A stretch of 64,000 nucleotides of DNA, taken from positions 2,356,001 through 2,420,000 of the forward strand of contig JAZAYU010000005.1 of the NCBI GenBank assembly GCA_038501625.1. The letters are read 5' to 3'. Of the stretch, positions 1 through 8,936 are shown in pieces. The position numbers were made by a program, and so were the translations under genes. The notes under the pieces are model-generated. The model was not told where the DNA came from, did not search any database, and saw only the letters and a list, made by a program, of their open reading frames with translations. How positions within the stretch are numbered: the stretch's first letter is position 1; every line of letters begins with the position of its first letter. The stretch comes from Corbicula japonica (Eukaryota; Mollusca; Bivalvia; Venerida; Cyrenidae).

Positions 1-681
1 GTTTACTCCATATATACACATTTCAACGCATGTTTGACCAATGTAGATCCAAGTGATCCGACAGATGTGGATCTACACTGATTGCCCACACAATTATGGT
101 GTATCTGTGAAGTAAAGGGTTAATTTTAAATTGGATGGGAATTGTCATCATCAAATATGCTGACACTTTCGAGTTTTACAGTACTTATTAGATATTAACA
201 TTGGAAGACGAACGTTCTTTACTGGATAAGAAGAAACAGGACCTCAGTTTTATGTAGACCAAATTTAACATGCTATTGTTTTACCAAATGCTTAATGTCA
301 TCAAACCATCAGTCATCAACACAGGTTGTTCTTTGGAATAATGTCTTATCGTCAAACAATGGTCACATGTTGTATGCTATGTCTTTCCCCTGCACTGAAG
401 AATGAACCCCTAATTTAGACCCTAGTGGTACTCTGGGATGTAAGTGGTTGAACACTTGACACATTCGAGCCTGCTTTTAACTCTTGAGTCCTAACACGCA
501 AGAAATTTTGAATCATGTTTATTTGACATTTGATGTCATTTTGTTTTAATTTTAAAGTACACCATAACGAACTGTCTCAAACCCAATAATTGTCGAGTCT
601 GTCCATCCTGTATATAACGGAAGATTCAGATGCAATATCACTGTGCCAATAAATTTCGCGTTGGAGAGATTGTTTCCTATA
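1..681. other. Intergenic, nothing recognised
   Basis: No long ORF, repeat pair or RNA gene was recognised in this AT-rich segment. It ends at the TA dinucleotide that flanks the MITE starting at 682. Confidence 0.5.
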
Positions 682-858
682 CAGTGAAACCTCGCTATTA
701 AGACCATCTTTGGGTCTGGAAAAAGTGGTCTTAATAGTGGGGTGGTCTTAATTTTGGGGTAGAAAATAGTGCAAAACTGTAAAATGGGAGACCTTAATAG
801 TGGTTCTATTAACGAGGTGGTCCGTATTTAGGGGCGGTCTTAATGAGAGGTTTTACTT
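682..858. mobile_element. MITE with pogo/Tigger-type inverted ends
   Basis: A 177-bp element whose left end reads CAGTGAAACCTCGCTATTAA and whose right end is its inverted counterpart (AAGTAAAACCTCTCATTAAG on the other strand), about 20 of 24 positions matching. Both ends are flanked by TA (680-681 and 859-860), the target duplication of the Tc1/mariner/pogo superfamily. The inside repeats short GGTCTTAAT-like motifs on both strands and encodes nothing. It is a non-autonomous copy that would need a transposase supplied from elsewhere. Confidence 0.8.
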
Positions 859-934
859 TAAATAAAACACGTCATTGAAAAACCTAGATGTTTCAGCGCA
901 ATGGGCTAATTTTTATGTGATCAAGAAGGTACGA

Positions 935-1240
935 CTATAGTTTTTTTATCAAGGTTTTCTTTGGAAATCCGTGGTTATTAGATTGGAGGCATGTCGTTTG
1001 GCAGGGGGTGGGGCGTCAACATTTTGTTAATTTATAAGTTCGTTTTTTCTCAGTTACCATTTAAAACTTAACATAGTTGTCTGACATCACAAAAACAATT
1101 ATCAGGACAAGTTTCATTTTTTTTGACTGTATTTTACATACTTATGCCCCCTTTTCACTTATATGTAAGAAGAAAACCTGGTTTCGTCGCATTTCGGCAT
1201 CTTCTTGTAATGTGGTTGTACTGATGATTTTGAAGCAAAT
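935..1240 (+). repeat. Dispersed repeat R5, copy 1
   Basis: This segment aligns, with many substitutions and small gaps, to 56580-56885 in the same orientation. Shared anchors include TTATTAGATTGGA, a CAACATTT block, a GTCTGNCATCACAA block and AAGAAGAAAACCT. No termini or target duplication were resolved and no conserved reading frame was found. It is probably an old interspersed element. Confidence 0.55.
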
Positions 1241-2266
1241 CATGAAACTGACGGTATTTTCCTAGTTAGACAAAACTGAGTCGATAATTGTTTTTGTTTC
1301 AGCTAAATTGTAAATAGCTCAATATTCCATCTAATGGAACCAGACCTTGATAGAACTACATTTATGACAGAATAATATCTATACTGAATGGCATTTGTGA
1401 CGGGTGGGCTGACATTCCTTGATGTTCAGACTTTCTCGTCAAACTTCATTAACGGCCATATAACATTTCGTTTTGATGTTTAGTAGTTTAAACAATGTGC
1501 CAAAGTTATCTTTCTAAGTCAATGTTGTCTATAAGATGACTTTTTTTTCTCCACTTCATGTGTACTAATTTGTTACAAACGAAAAATAACAATAACATAA
1601 TCTTCCAAAAGGGAAGTCAGTTAGAACTCTATTTAAAATTATCACTTTTATTTCCTGAAACTTTTAAAAGTATAATTAAAAATATTTTGGAAAAAAGAGT
1701 GATAATTCAAAATAGAGAAAAATAACAAGATATATTAGGAAATGCCACAGGTAGAAAACACTTCATGGCTACACAGCAAAAAGTAGAGCAAAAGCGTTCC
1801 TTGAAGTCTGTACAACGTGATAATATAAATCACAGCCTACAGTGATGTTATGTACTTGTAAGCAAAAATGTACTACCCATGTTGTTGTTGTATTTGAAAA
1901 AAAAATTATACCATAGCAAAGAATTTTTTAACTGTAAAGCAATGTACTTTGGGCTCAATCCTGACATGATTTCTTAGATTGTGTCTATTTTTCATCTTAT
2001 TACCTTTAACTTGATGCAACGGAAACTGTAGGCGTCACGATAAACGTCTTATTAGTATAGGCTGGGACGTAAAATAACATCTTTAGTGTGGTGGTTATAA
2101 TGACAAATCCTTGACTTATTCGAACTTCAGGAAAGCTACAGATTCCTACTATTAGTTAGGCCTTATTGTTGCCATATATTTTTGATATAATAGTCTGTTT
2201 TTAACATATAATTCTCAAATTGGCATACTTTGTGTGGGGATACATATACATGTAAATTAGTATATA
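1241..2266. other. Intergenic, one hairpin only
   Basis: Apart from the short inverted repeat at 1627-1717 nothing is recognised. The sequence is AT-rich with stop codons in all frames. Confidence 0.45.
1627..1717. repeat. Short imperfect inverted repeat (hairpin)
   Basis: CTCTATTTAAAATTATCACT at 1627 is matched in inverted orientation by the segment ending at 1717 (CTCTATTTTGAATTATCACT on the other strand). The arms are about 25 bp with a loop of about 40 bp. It could be a tiny MITE remnant; no clear target duplication was seen. Confidence 0.5.
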
Positions 2267-2267
2267 T

Positions 2268-2367
2268 ACTAAAAGAAATTAGAAACGCAACTTCTTCAAC
2301 CAATAATTATTTTTTCATGTTTTAAGTTTATTATATACAGTAAAAGAAATTAGAAACGCAAGTTCTT
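2268..2367 (+). repeat. Paired direct repeat, possible transposon ends
   Basis: TAAAAGAAATTAGAAACGCA occurs at about 2270 and again at about 2341, followed both times by A(C/G)TTCTT. The spacing is about 71 bp. An AAAAGNAATTAGAAACGC string next to TA dinucleotides resembles Tc1/mariner-type ends, so this may be two nested or tandem element ends. No inverted partner was found nearby. Confidence 0.4.
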
Positions 2368-2368
2368 T

Positions 2369-2968
2369 AAAAACGAAACATGTATATTTAAAACGGTTTG
2401 CGATGCTGTCGGAAGGTTGCATTTATTGTACTTGCTTATCGGTTGACTTTTGCGACATGACGGTTGGGTCAGTGTGTTAATTTTCAACCCTGACATTTAT
2501 TTCTGTTAAAATTTGTATGAACGTGTAGTGACATGGTGTGACAGAAGAGAGAAATAGTAATTTGAAAACTAAAGTTGTTAACAGTTATCGTGTAATTGCA
2601 TTGTGCACATCTTCAACTGTAACAGATGGGCCTTTTGGGTTTTTAAGTAATTCAGTTTGTCCATCCCAGCTGTTTTAATTTTAAAGAGAAAGACACATTT
2701 AGAGTATTGATACAACTGCGCAATTTATTTTACGCAGTAACATATTGTGTGAGACTTGACAGATATTGTTTTACTAAACAGTTGGGGTGCTTTATGCCTA
2801 GTCAGTTTAAAAACTATATTTTCCGATCCGTTTCTTCATCTTTTGGATACGATTCTTATCTATGGAAATGGACTAATGGACTATTTGTAGATATTTACAT
2901 TTGTATATCACTAAATATCCTCATACATTAGAACCTACTATTGTAAAATTAAATAAAATAATTCTGAA
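2369..2968. other. Upstream flank of the sulfotransferase locus
   Basis: No recognised promoter. A 74-codon open frame at 2707-2931 starts with TTG and has no recognisable domain. The segment should hold the 5' UTR and promoter of the downstream gene if that gene is transcribed, but nothing in the sequence fixes the transcription start. Confidence 0.35.
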
Positions 2969-3055
2969 TTGTTCTGCTTAAGTCAAAGCATATCATATTT
3001 AAGGTATCTTACCAATCGAGTTTATAAAAGCCGACCGGATAACAGACTGGGTATA

Positions 3056-3410
3056 ATGGATCAACTGGGACGCCGTATTTCAGCGTTAATTGTTTCATTA
3101 TTCATATTTTGTTTATCTATGCATTTTCTTTCAACTTACAAAGGAAATAATAAGTCTGTAATTCCTAAGTGGTACAAACCATTAGTTTATAACAGAATTA
3201 GTGTTTGTAAGAGCAATCCGAAGAATAGTTCTTTCCATGGCAAGCAAGACAACGGGAACGTAACAACTTTGACGCACGCGCATTCCGTCAGGCAGGACTG
3301 CAAGCTTCGAGAGGTGAAGCTGTCCCCGACACCGTTACCAATGACGGGGCTCGTTAGCTTTCCCGGCCCCGGCAACACCTGGACAAGGCATCTCATACAG
3401 CAGATGACAG
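3056..3410 (+). CDS. Sulfotransferase exon 1: anchor and 5'-PSB loop
   Basis: The open frame runs from 2969, but the ATG at 3056 is preferred because it places MDQLGRRIS before one hydrophobic stretch (ALIVSLFIFCLSMHFL), a typical short cytosolic tail plus signal anchor. A TTG at 2969 would add 29 residues. A stem region rich in Ser, Asn and Lys follows, then PMTGLVSFPGPGNTWTRHLI, the PAPS 5'-phosphosulfate binding loop. The exon ends ...ATGACAG at 3410, followed by GTAATC, a good donor. The split Gly codon (phase 1) is completed exactly by the exon starting at 4668, which supports this junction. Confidence 0.8.
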
Positions 3411-3819
3411 GTAATCGTTTTCCAACGATTAGATCAATCGGCAATCTTCGGCTACCTCCGGTAAGCGGATACCGCTGCTATTAATAGCAGTCGTTCATAG
3501 TTGCGCTCGACAACTGCTTTATTGGTTACAAACCAGCATTAAAATTGTACACTTTCAAACAAAATTTGTATTTGAATGTTTGAGTAAACGGCAGCCGATT
3601 GATAATGGAGGTTAAATGTCGATGAAAACGCTTTTTAACAGGAGTACGGTGCTCTTTATCTGATCGAAATAGGTCCAGTTACGTAATTACTAGTACTGAG
3701 AAATAACAAAACTTTACCTGAAGTGAGTGATTTTGTATATGCACGACATCCAAAAAGTCACGTGGTAGAGCCAACCTGATAATGGCTTTCCTGAAAATAG
3801 TTGTTTCCTTTATGTAGTA

Positions 3820-4460
3820 AGCAGGAGCGTTGTAAACTAAATTTTTATGTCAATTGACAGTCTTGTTAACAATATAACTTTTTTTTGTTTTATATAATCA
3901 CGGCCACAGTAACATTTTAACTGAAACTGCTAATAATTGATCTCTAGACAGGACAGTTATGTGGTGCTATTTTAATAGCAGCAGGAACATTGTAAACTAA
4001 ATTTATATGTAAATTGACAGTCTTGATAACAATATAACTATTTTTATATATATATAATCACGACCACAGTAACATTTTGATTGAAACTGCTAATAATTAA
4101 TCTCTAGACAGGACAGTTATGTGGTGCTATTTTAATAGCAGCAGAAACATTGTAAACTGAATTTATAAGTAAATTGACAGTCTTGTTAACAATATAACTA
4201 TTTTTGTTTCATATAATCACGGCCACAGTAACATTTTAATTGAAACTGCTAATAATTGATCTCTAGACAGGACAGTTATGTGGTGCTATTTTAATAGCAG
4301 CAGGAACATTGTAAACTAAATTTATATGTTAATTGGCAGTCTTGATAACAATATAACTATTTTTTGTTTTATATAATCACGACCACAGTAACATTTTAAT
4401 TTATACTGCTAATAATTGATCTCTAGACATGACAGTTATTTGTTGCTATTTTAATAGCAA
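3820..4460 (+). repeat. Tandem array, about 4 copies of 160 bp
   Basis: The phrase TGTAAACTAA recurs at 3831, 3991, 4151 (one change) and 4310, giving a period of 160, 160 and 159 bp. Each unit also carries AATTGACAGTC, ATAATCACGRCCACAGTAAC and CTCTAGACAGGACAGTTATG, and ends in the near-palindrome TGCTATTTTAATAGCA. Units are roughly 90 percent alike by eye. The array lies in intron 1 of the sulfotransferase locus. Its unit size matches the ~160-bp core repeats of bivalve pearl/Helentron-like elements and the Biv160 satellite; the link is by length and architecture only. Confidence 0.9.
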
Positions 4461-4667
4461 AACTACTGATTTTCTGAAGAAAGTTATAACCTTTATGTCA
4501 TTCCGGTAATTTTTCAAGTCAAGTGTGACATTTTTGTATTTCTTGAATTGTACATGTGTAACGAGACAGTCCTGATTCATGTATCTATTACCTAACTGTA
4601 GTTTTACATCAAGTGTTGATTATGATAGTCTTTGCCGAACTCACGGCTTTCCTAATTTTTTTTTCAG

Positions 4668-4894
4668 GAATTGGTACGTCAAGTGTTTACTGTGATGCAA
4701 TTCTTCGACTTCACGGCTTCCCGTTCGAATGTTATAAGGACAGAAGAAAACAAAACGCACTCATCCGGACATTTTCCGATATTTGAGAAGATAATTTTGC
4801 TGATCCGAAATCCGTATGACGTTTTTTTTGGCGTACGCTAATTTTAATTCAAAGAGATATATTGGTCATGTGAGTAAAAAGGATCTAAATAACA
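4668..4894 (+). CDS. Sulfotransferase exon 2: KTH and 3'-PB motif
   Basis: The acceptor TTTTTTTTCAG ends at 4667. The exon opens with GIGTSSVYCDAILRLHGFPF, the family's G-x-x-T-G-S-x-Y...GGFP-like block, in the phase left by exon 1. The frame then moves by +1 before KTHSSGHFPIFEK (from 4752), runs through ILLIRNPYD, and moves by +1 again at the T8-GG run (4822-4831), after which YANFNSKRYIGHVS is readable. Two possible donors follow: GTGAGT at 4870 and GTATGT at 4895. The first is the stronger match, so the 3' border is either 4869 or 4894. Confidence 0.75.
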
Positions 4895-5663
4895 GTATGT
4901 AAATTCCATGTTACATCAGTTACTATCCGATAATATATCTTAGTTTCGTTTTTAGACTTATTTATATTATTTATTTCTTTTCATCGTTAAACTTAATATA
5001 TGTGGACATCGTAGGCCTATCGATTCAAGAAAAAAATTTTCCAAAGAAATAAATAATTGTTAATTTTCGTATTCTAACATTTTGAATAACATGGAAATAT
5101 CTCTTAAGAATATATTTGAAAATTTGTCCCGAAGAAAATGCATAAATTTATGGATACGAAGTACAACAACACGAATGGTTCAACTACCTTTCGTTCAAAA
5201 TCAAGCCAAACAATAATCGTAGAAAATATAATTATTATGGATTGATTAGGGCGTATGAACAAGCAACATTTAAGAAACATTTAACATGTATATATTTGAA
5301 TCTTTCACTAAGAATAGTTTATTTGTAGAGCAAGCAAACAACTGCATCAGGAAAACATTTTGTTTACTTTGACTTTAAAGTTTTGTTCTCCGAACTAGCA
5401 GGTCCAATATTTATTTAACCCGAAACGCACATGCCATTTTTAATAAATAAGATAATCTTAATAGCTTTAAACACTAAAGAAGAAACAATTTTGTCATAAT
5501 CATAGTTTTCTTTCAAACTTAACAAAATCACTCAGATTCATGACTTGGTCAAATTAAAAAAACAACAGTTTCTTACGTTGGTGATTCGTGGAAACTAAGA
5601 TCAAAATACAAGTAACATGCCAATCTCCTTCTGTTCGGGTAAAGAATGTGTTTTGCTTTTCAG
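4895..5663 (+). other. Presumed intron 2 of the sulfotransferase
   Basis: No sulfotransferase-like peptide or repeat copy was recognised between the exon 2 donor and the acceptor CTTTTCAG ending at 5663. A short exon of the family, between the 3'-phosphate motif and the GPVYVLLYE block, could have been lost here; the length of the missing linker cannot be judged by eye. Confidence 0.45.
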
Positions 5664-6101
5664 TCGTAGCTGTTCTGGTTAAAAATCACTTAAACTTGTA
5701 TATAAAACTCACAGAAGACACAACGAGGAAGTTCAAAGGACCTGTTTACGTCCTCCTGTACGAAAAGCTCAAAGCTGACTTGGCAAATGAACTAAAGAAA
5801 CTGGCAATATTTCTTGGTCAAAATATTAACAAAACCGCAATTAAGTGACTGTACTGTCGAACAACAAGAAGGCAATTTCCACAGGAACACTAGCGAATCG
5901 GAACATTTGCAAACGCTACAAGAAACTTACAATGCGGACAAACTAAAGCGTATGCACGAAGCTGCCAAGCTTACGGAAAAGATGTTGAAAGAGACGTACG
6001 GTTTAGATATTGATGTCGGCGGTGTTCTGGATAGCGGTCTCCTCACAAATTTGCACCGTCTGATTCACCTGTGGAAACAGTCTGAAAAGGAAGAAACCTA
6101 A
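5664..6101 (+). CDS. Sulfotransferase exon 3: C-terminal region
   Basis: After the acceptor ending at 5663 one frame reads LVKNHLNLYIKLTEDTTRKF and then GPVYVLLYEKLKADL, the family's V-V-x-Y-E-x-L block, and ends at a stop at 5848. A +1 shift around 5838-5845 moves into a second frame that reads SDCTVEQQEGNFHRN, a long helical stretch and YGLDIDVGGVL, and ends at TAA 6099-6101. Removing one base near AATTAAGTGACTG would join the two frames. The last 20 or so residues after VGGVLDSGLL look poorly conserved. Confidence 0.78.
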
Positions 6102-6210
6102 AAGAATCTTAAAGAGACAGCTACCTATGTAGATCCTGATCAGACTAGGCGAATACGCATGCTCATCTCTCCCACATATTACACATGCTACTTTGCGACA
6201 TTTTATTTGA

Positions 6211-6251
6211 AATAAAATACACTTAAGCATTTGTGCGTATTTAACAATAAA
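6211..6251 (+). promoter_or_regulatory. Candidate poly(A) signals
   Basis: AATAAA occurs at 6211-6216 and 6246-6251, 110 to 150 bp after the stop of exon 3. This is a normal distance for the 3' end of the sulfotransferase transcript. AT-rich sequence makes chance hits common. Confidence 0.45.
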
Positions 6252-6252
6252 A

Positions 6253-7004
6253 TGGTTTAAAATAATTATCTTGACTGTATGTACACTTCTCCTCCGTGTT
6301 TATTAAAAATCCAGTAGACCTTAGCAAAGATATTTCCTGAAGTTTGATTTGGATAAATTGCCTTTGATGCAAGTGCGTATTTACAGATCAGCCGTTTCCT
6401 CACCTACCGTGTCAAGAAATAAAACAACTGTTGTAAAGCATGTATTTCAAATAGGTTTCAAATTGATAAAAGTCCTGAATATGTAACTGCGTTTTCGCGG
6501 TTTATGTAGAGGTTATGCTGATGCATCTGGAAATCTTTGCCTTTTGTCAATCTGTGTAATGTTTGGTGAAAAAAGAGCAACTGTCCTATGATAGAAATGG
6601 CTCACAACAATATAATAGTCCATAAGCTTTTCTTTAAAAAAGGATATAAAACCGTCCATGTATCCACATCTAAGATGAAAAATATTTTGTAAACGAAATT
6701 TCACATTATTAATATACATGTAGATGAAAAACTATATAACTAAAATATCGTTTTTTGTTTGATGGAGCACTCCAATATTCACTGTTGATTTTGGCCGGCA
6801 TTTTGGTGCTTCGGAGGACCAAGCTGCCGCTCAGTGGTATACACCATACTTGTCTCGACAGTTCTACATCAATCATAAAAGTTGCATTTTCAGCATGACA
6901 CAATTATGGTACAACAGAATTTAGGACAAACCAAAGAGTGGAAAATAAGGCAAAGATTCATAAGAAAATCAATTTCAAGCAAGATCTAACAAACTATTAG
7001 CGAA
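6253..7004. other. Intergenic, nothing recognised
   Basis: No repeat copy, long ORF or RNA gene was recognised. Two overlapping minus-strand frames of 64 to 68 codons have no domain features. Confidence 0.45.
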
Positions 7005-7220
7005 AAGGAGAAGCTGTGGGGTAACCTTTTGGAGCGGTCAGTGGTCAAGGGGTTTCAAGCAGGTTCTGGGTTACACCAGCCTGACACTTGCCCCAACAGG
7101 CTCTTAATGAACAAACAAGTTGTCTTAGTGCAAAAACTCCAACCCACCCATCAACTCGACAATTTTGCATGCAAAAGCACACACACATATAAAGCAAAAG
7201 AAACTAATAACATTGTTAAG
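7005..7220 (+). repeat. Repeat R1, module B only
   Basis: It matches the middle module of the family best seen at 35862-36290: GTGGGGTAACC...GGAGCGGTCAGTGG, a TTGCCCCAACAGG block, CCCATCAACTCGACAATTTT and GCATGCAAAAGCACACACA. Module A is absent upstream. The 64-codon frame at 7029-7223 is a by-product of the repeat. Confidence 0.75.
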
Positions 7221-7446
7221 TAAAAGAACGGGTAATAAATGACTTAAAATTCTGAAATTGCTAAAATTTAAGTGCCTTATTTGAACAACATTTTCTTGGT
7301 ATATAAATATACTTTTAATGGGTAAAGAGGCTGCGTTATAATAGAGATATCGAAAAGTTGAATGGAGACATTCGGTGTTTGCACTTCGCACAAAATGTTT
7401 ATACTAATAGCTTCAATATTTTGTCGCATGTTTTACATTATTTTAA

Positions 7447-8932
7447 GGGCTTACCACACTCCTACCAAGCACGTTCATTCATAAAAAGAAAATTATCAAA
7501 ACCTCAATAGCGGCTAAATGCCGTTCAATGAAACTTTGCACAAATGTATGTTACTAATGTATCTTTATTTTGCATACGGCAAGACACGTTAGAAAAGTAA
7601 AGAATAAACGTTAGACCTAAAAATACTTCAACTTCTATTTACATAAATTCACAAAAACTAAGCAATACAAAACATAATTTTAAGGTGGATGGACACGTTG
7701 CTCACCCTGTTTTTGACGTCAAAAATTAAATTTTGTCCAAATCTTATGAAATTTTGTCAGAATAATGTGTGAGGATCGGTTTATTGAAATATGCAAAATA
7801 TTTTCACTTGCCGACGACGGATATTGAAAAACAGCGCCATCTATGAAGGTACCCTGATTTCCTCCGTTTTTCATTAAACGTAGATATTTAACTATGTAGT
7901 TTACGCCAAAATGGTACGAAATTTGCCTTGAGCGTGCACCAGTACAAGTTTAATATGAATTGGGTAAAATCTTTGAATTGGGACAATCTATGTACTTAAA
8001 ATATCGTAAAAATCTACATAACGCGAGCTTTTTTGCACCGTTTTTTGCGTACCCCTATTGTCTTTGACGTAATATAAGTGCGAAAGCAGACGGTGAACTT
8101 CCTTCATTTTTTAATATGTTATTACCAGATGTTTAAAATTTCGAAATATGAAATAAAAAATGGGTGTCTTCGGTTTACTTTTTGCGTAAAAATAAAGAGA
8201 ACGTAAATTCATGTAATAGTTATGCGTTCGCACAAACGCCGACGTCACATAAAATATACACGACGGCGTTTTAACAACTGTTTAACTTTGATAATTGGAT
8301 AAAGAGTTGATATGGAAGCAAAAATAAAATATAGAAAAGGTTTTTTTCCTGTTTCCGACCGTTTGATTAAAGATCTCACACATTATTCTGACAAAATTTC
8401 ATAAGATTTGGACAAAATTAAATTTTTGACGTCAAAAACAGGGTGAGCAACGTGTCCATCCACCTTAAATTCCCACGTTATTGTAATGATACTAACAAGA
8501 AAATGTTGTGTACTTTGTAAGGAACTTTCAACTACTAACAGAGGAATTAATAATTGGCATCCGTTTACGCGACCACGATGCGACCAGGAGACTGAAGGTC
8601 AAACACACTTTTACTAATATCTCATAAAGTTTACACGTGTAAGTCACGAGGACACAAGACAGAGTTGTCAGTATCATACTACTCATGTGGGCATTTAAAT
8701 TGATGTTTTGTGTTGTTTAGTTTTTATGAATTTATGTAAAAAGAAGTATAGGAAATTTTAAGACCTCGCTATTTTCCTTTACTGTTCTAACGTGTCTTAC
8801 CATATGCAAAATAAAGATACATTATTAAAACTCATTTGTGCAAAGTTTTATTGAACAGCTTTTTGCCGCTATTCACATTTTGATAATTTTCTTTTTATCG
8901 ATGGACGTGATGGGGAGGAGTGTAGTAAGCCC
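7447..8932. mobile_element. TTAA-flanked element with ~230-bp TIRs (R6)
   Basis: TTAA at 7443-7446 and 8933-8936 flanks a 1,486-bp element. The left arm (7447-7679) begins GGGCTTACCACACTCC and the right arm (8700-8932) is its inverted, more diverged partner (GGGCTTACTACACTCC on the other strand). Shared inner phrases include GCATACGGCAAGACACGTTA and CATAAATTCA. The TTAA duplication is the hallmark of piggyBac and Sola3 elements. It encodes no transposase, so it is non-autonomous. The element at 7684-8464 sits inside it. Confidence 0.85.
7684..8464. mobile_element. Nested TTAA element with near-identical TIRs
   Basis: TTAA at 7680-7683 and 8465-8468 flanks 781 bp. The inverted ends begin GGTGGATGGACACGTTGCTC and extend about 89 bp with one visible mismatch (left 7684-7773, right about 8376-8464). 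The arms contain TTTTTGACGTCAAAAA. Near-identity of the arms suggests recent activity, later than the host element at 7447-8932 whose arms are clearly diverged. The interior has no transposase-like frame. Confidence 0.88.
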
Positions 8933-8936
8933 TTAA

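Larger units (their letters stand above)
3056..6101 (+). pseudogene. WSCD-like sulfotransferase, frame broken in three places
   Basis: The product belongs to the WSC-domain-containing sulfotransferase family (WSCD1/2, sialate:O-sulfotransferases), predicted type II Golgi membrane enzymes that move sulfate from PAPS to a glycan. Seen here: a cytosolic start and membrane anchor, the 5'-phosphosulfate loop SFPGPGNTWTRH, a KTH triplet, the 3'-phosphate motif LLIRNPYD, the conserved GPVYVLLYEKLK block and a C-terminal alpha-helical segment ending in YGLDIDVGG. No WSC domains precede the catalytic domain, as in many short invertebrate paralogs. Three exons with GT-AG borders are visible. The frame shifts by +1 near 4735-4752, at the eight-T run 4822-4831, and near 5838-5845. 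A few residues before KTH also seem to be missing. It may be a pseudogene, or a real gene carrying sequencing indels in homopolymers. The family assignment is firm; loss of function is uncertain. Confidence 0.85.

Noticed and set aside
3023..3030. TATAAAAG as a TATA box of the sulfotransferase
   Set aside because: It lies only 26 bp before the preferred ATG and would leave almost no 5' UTR; such strings are common by chance in AT-rich DNA.
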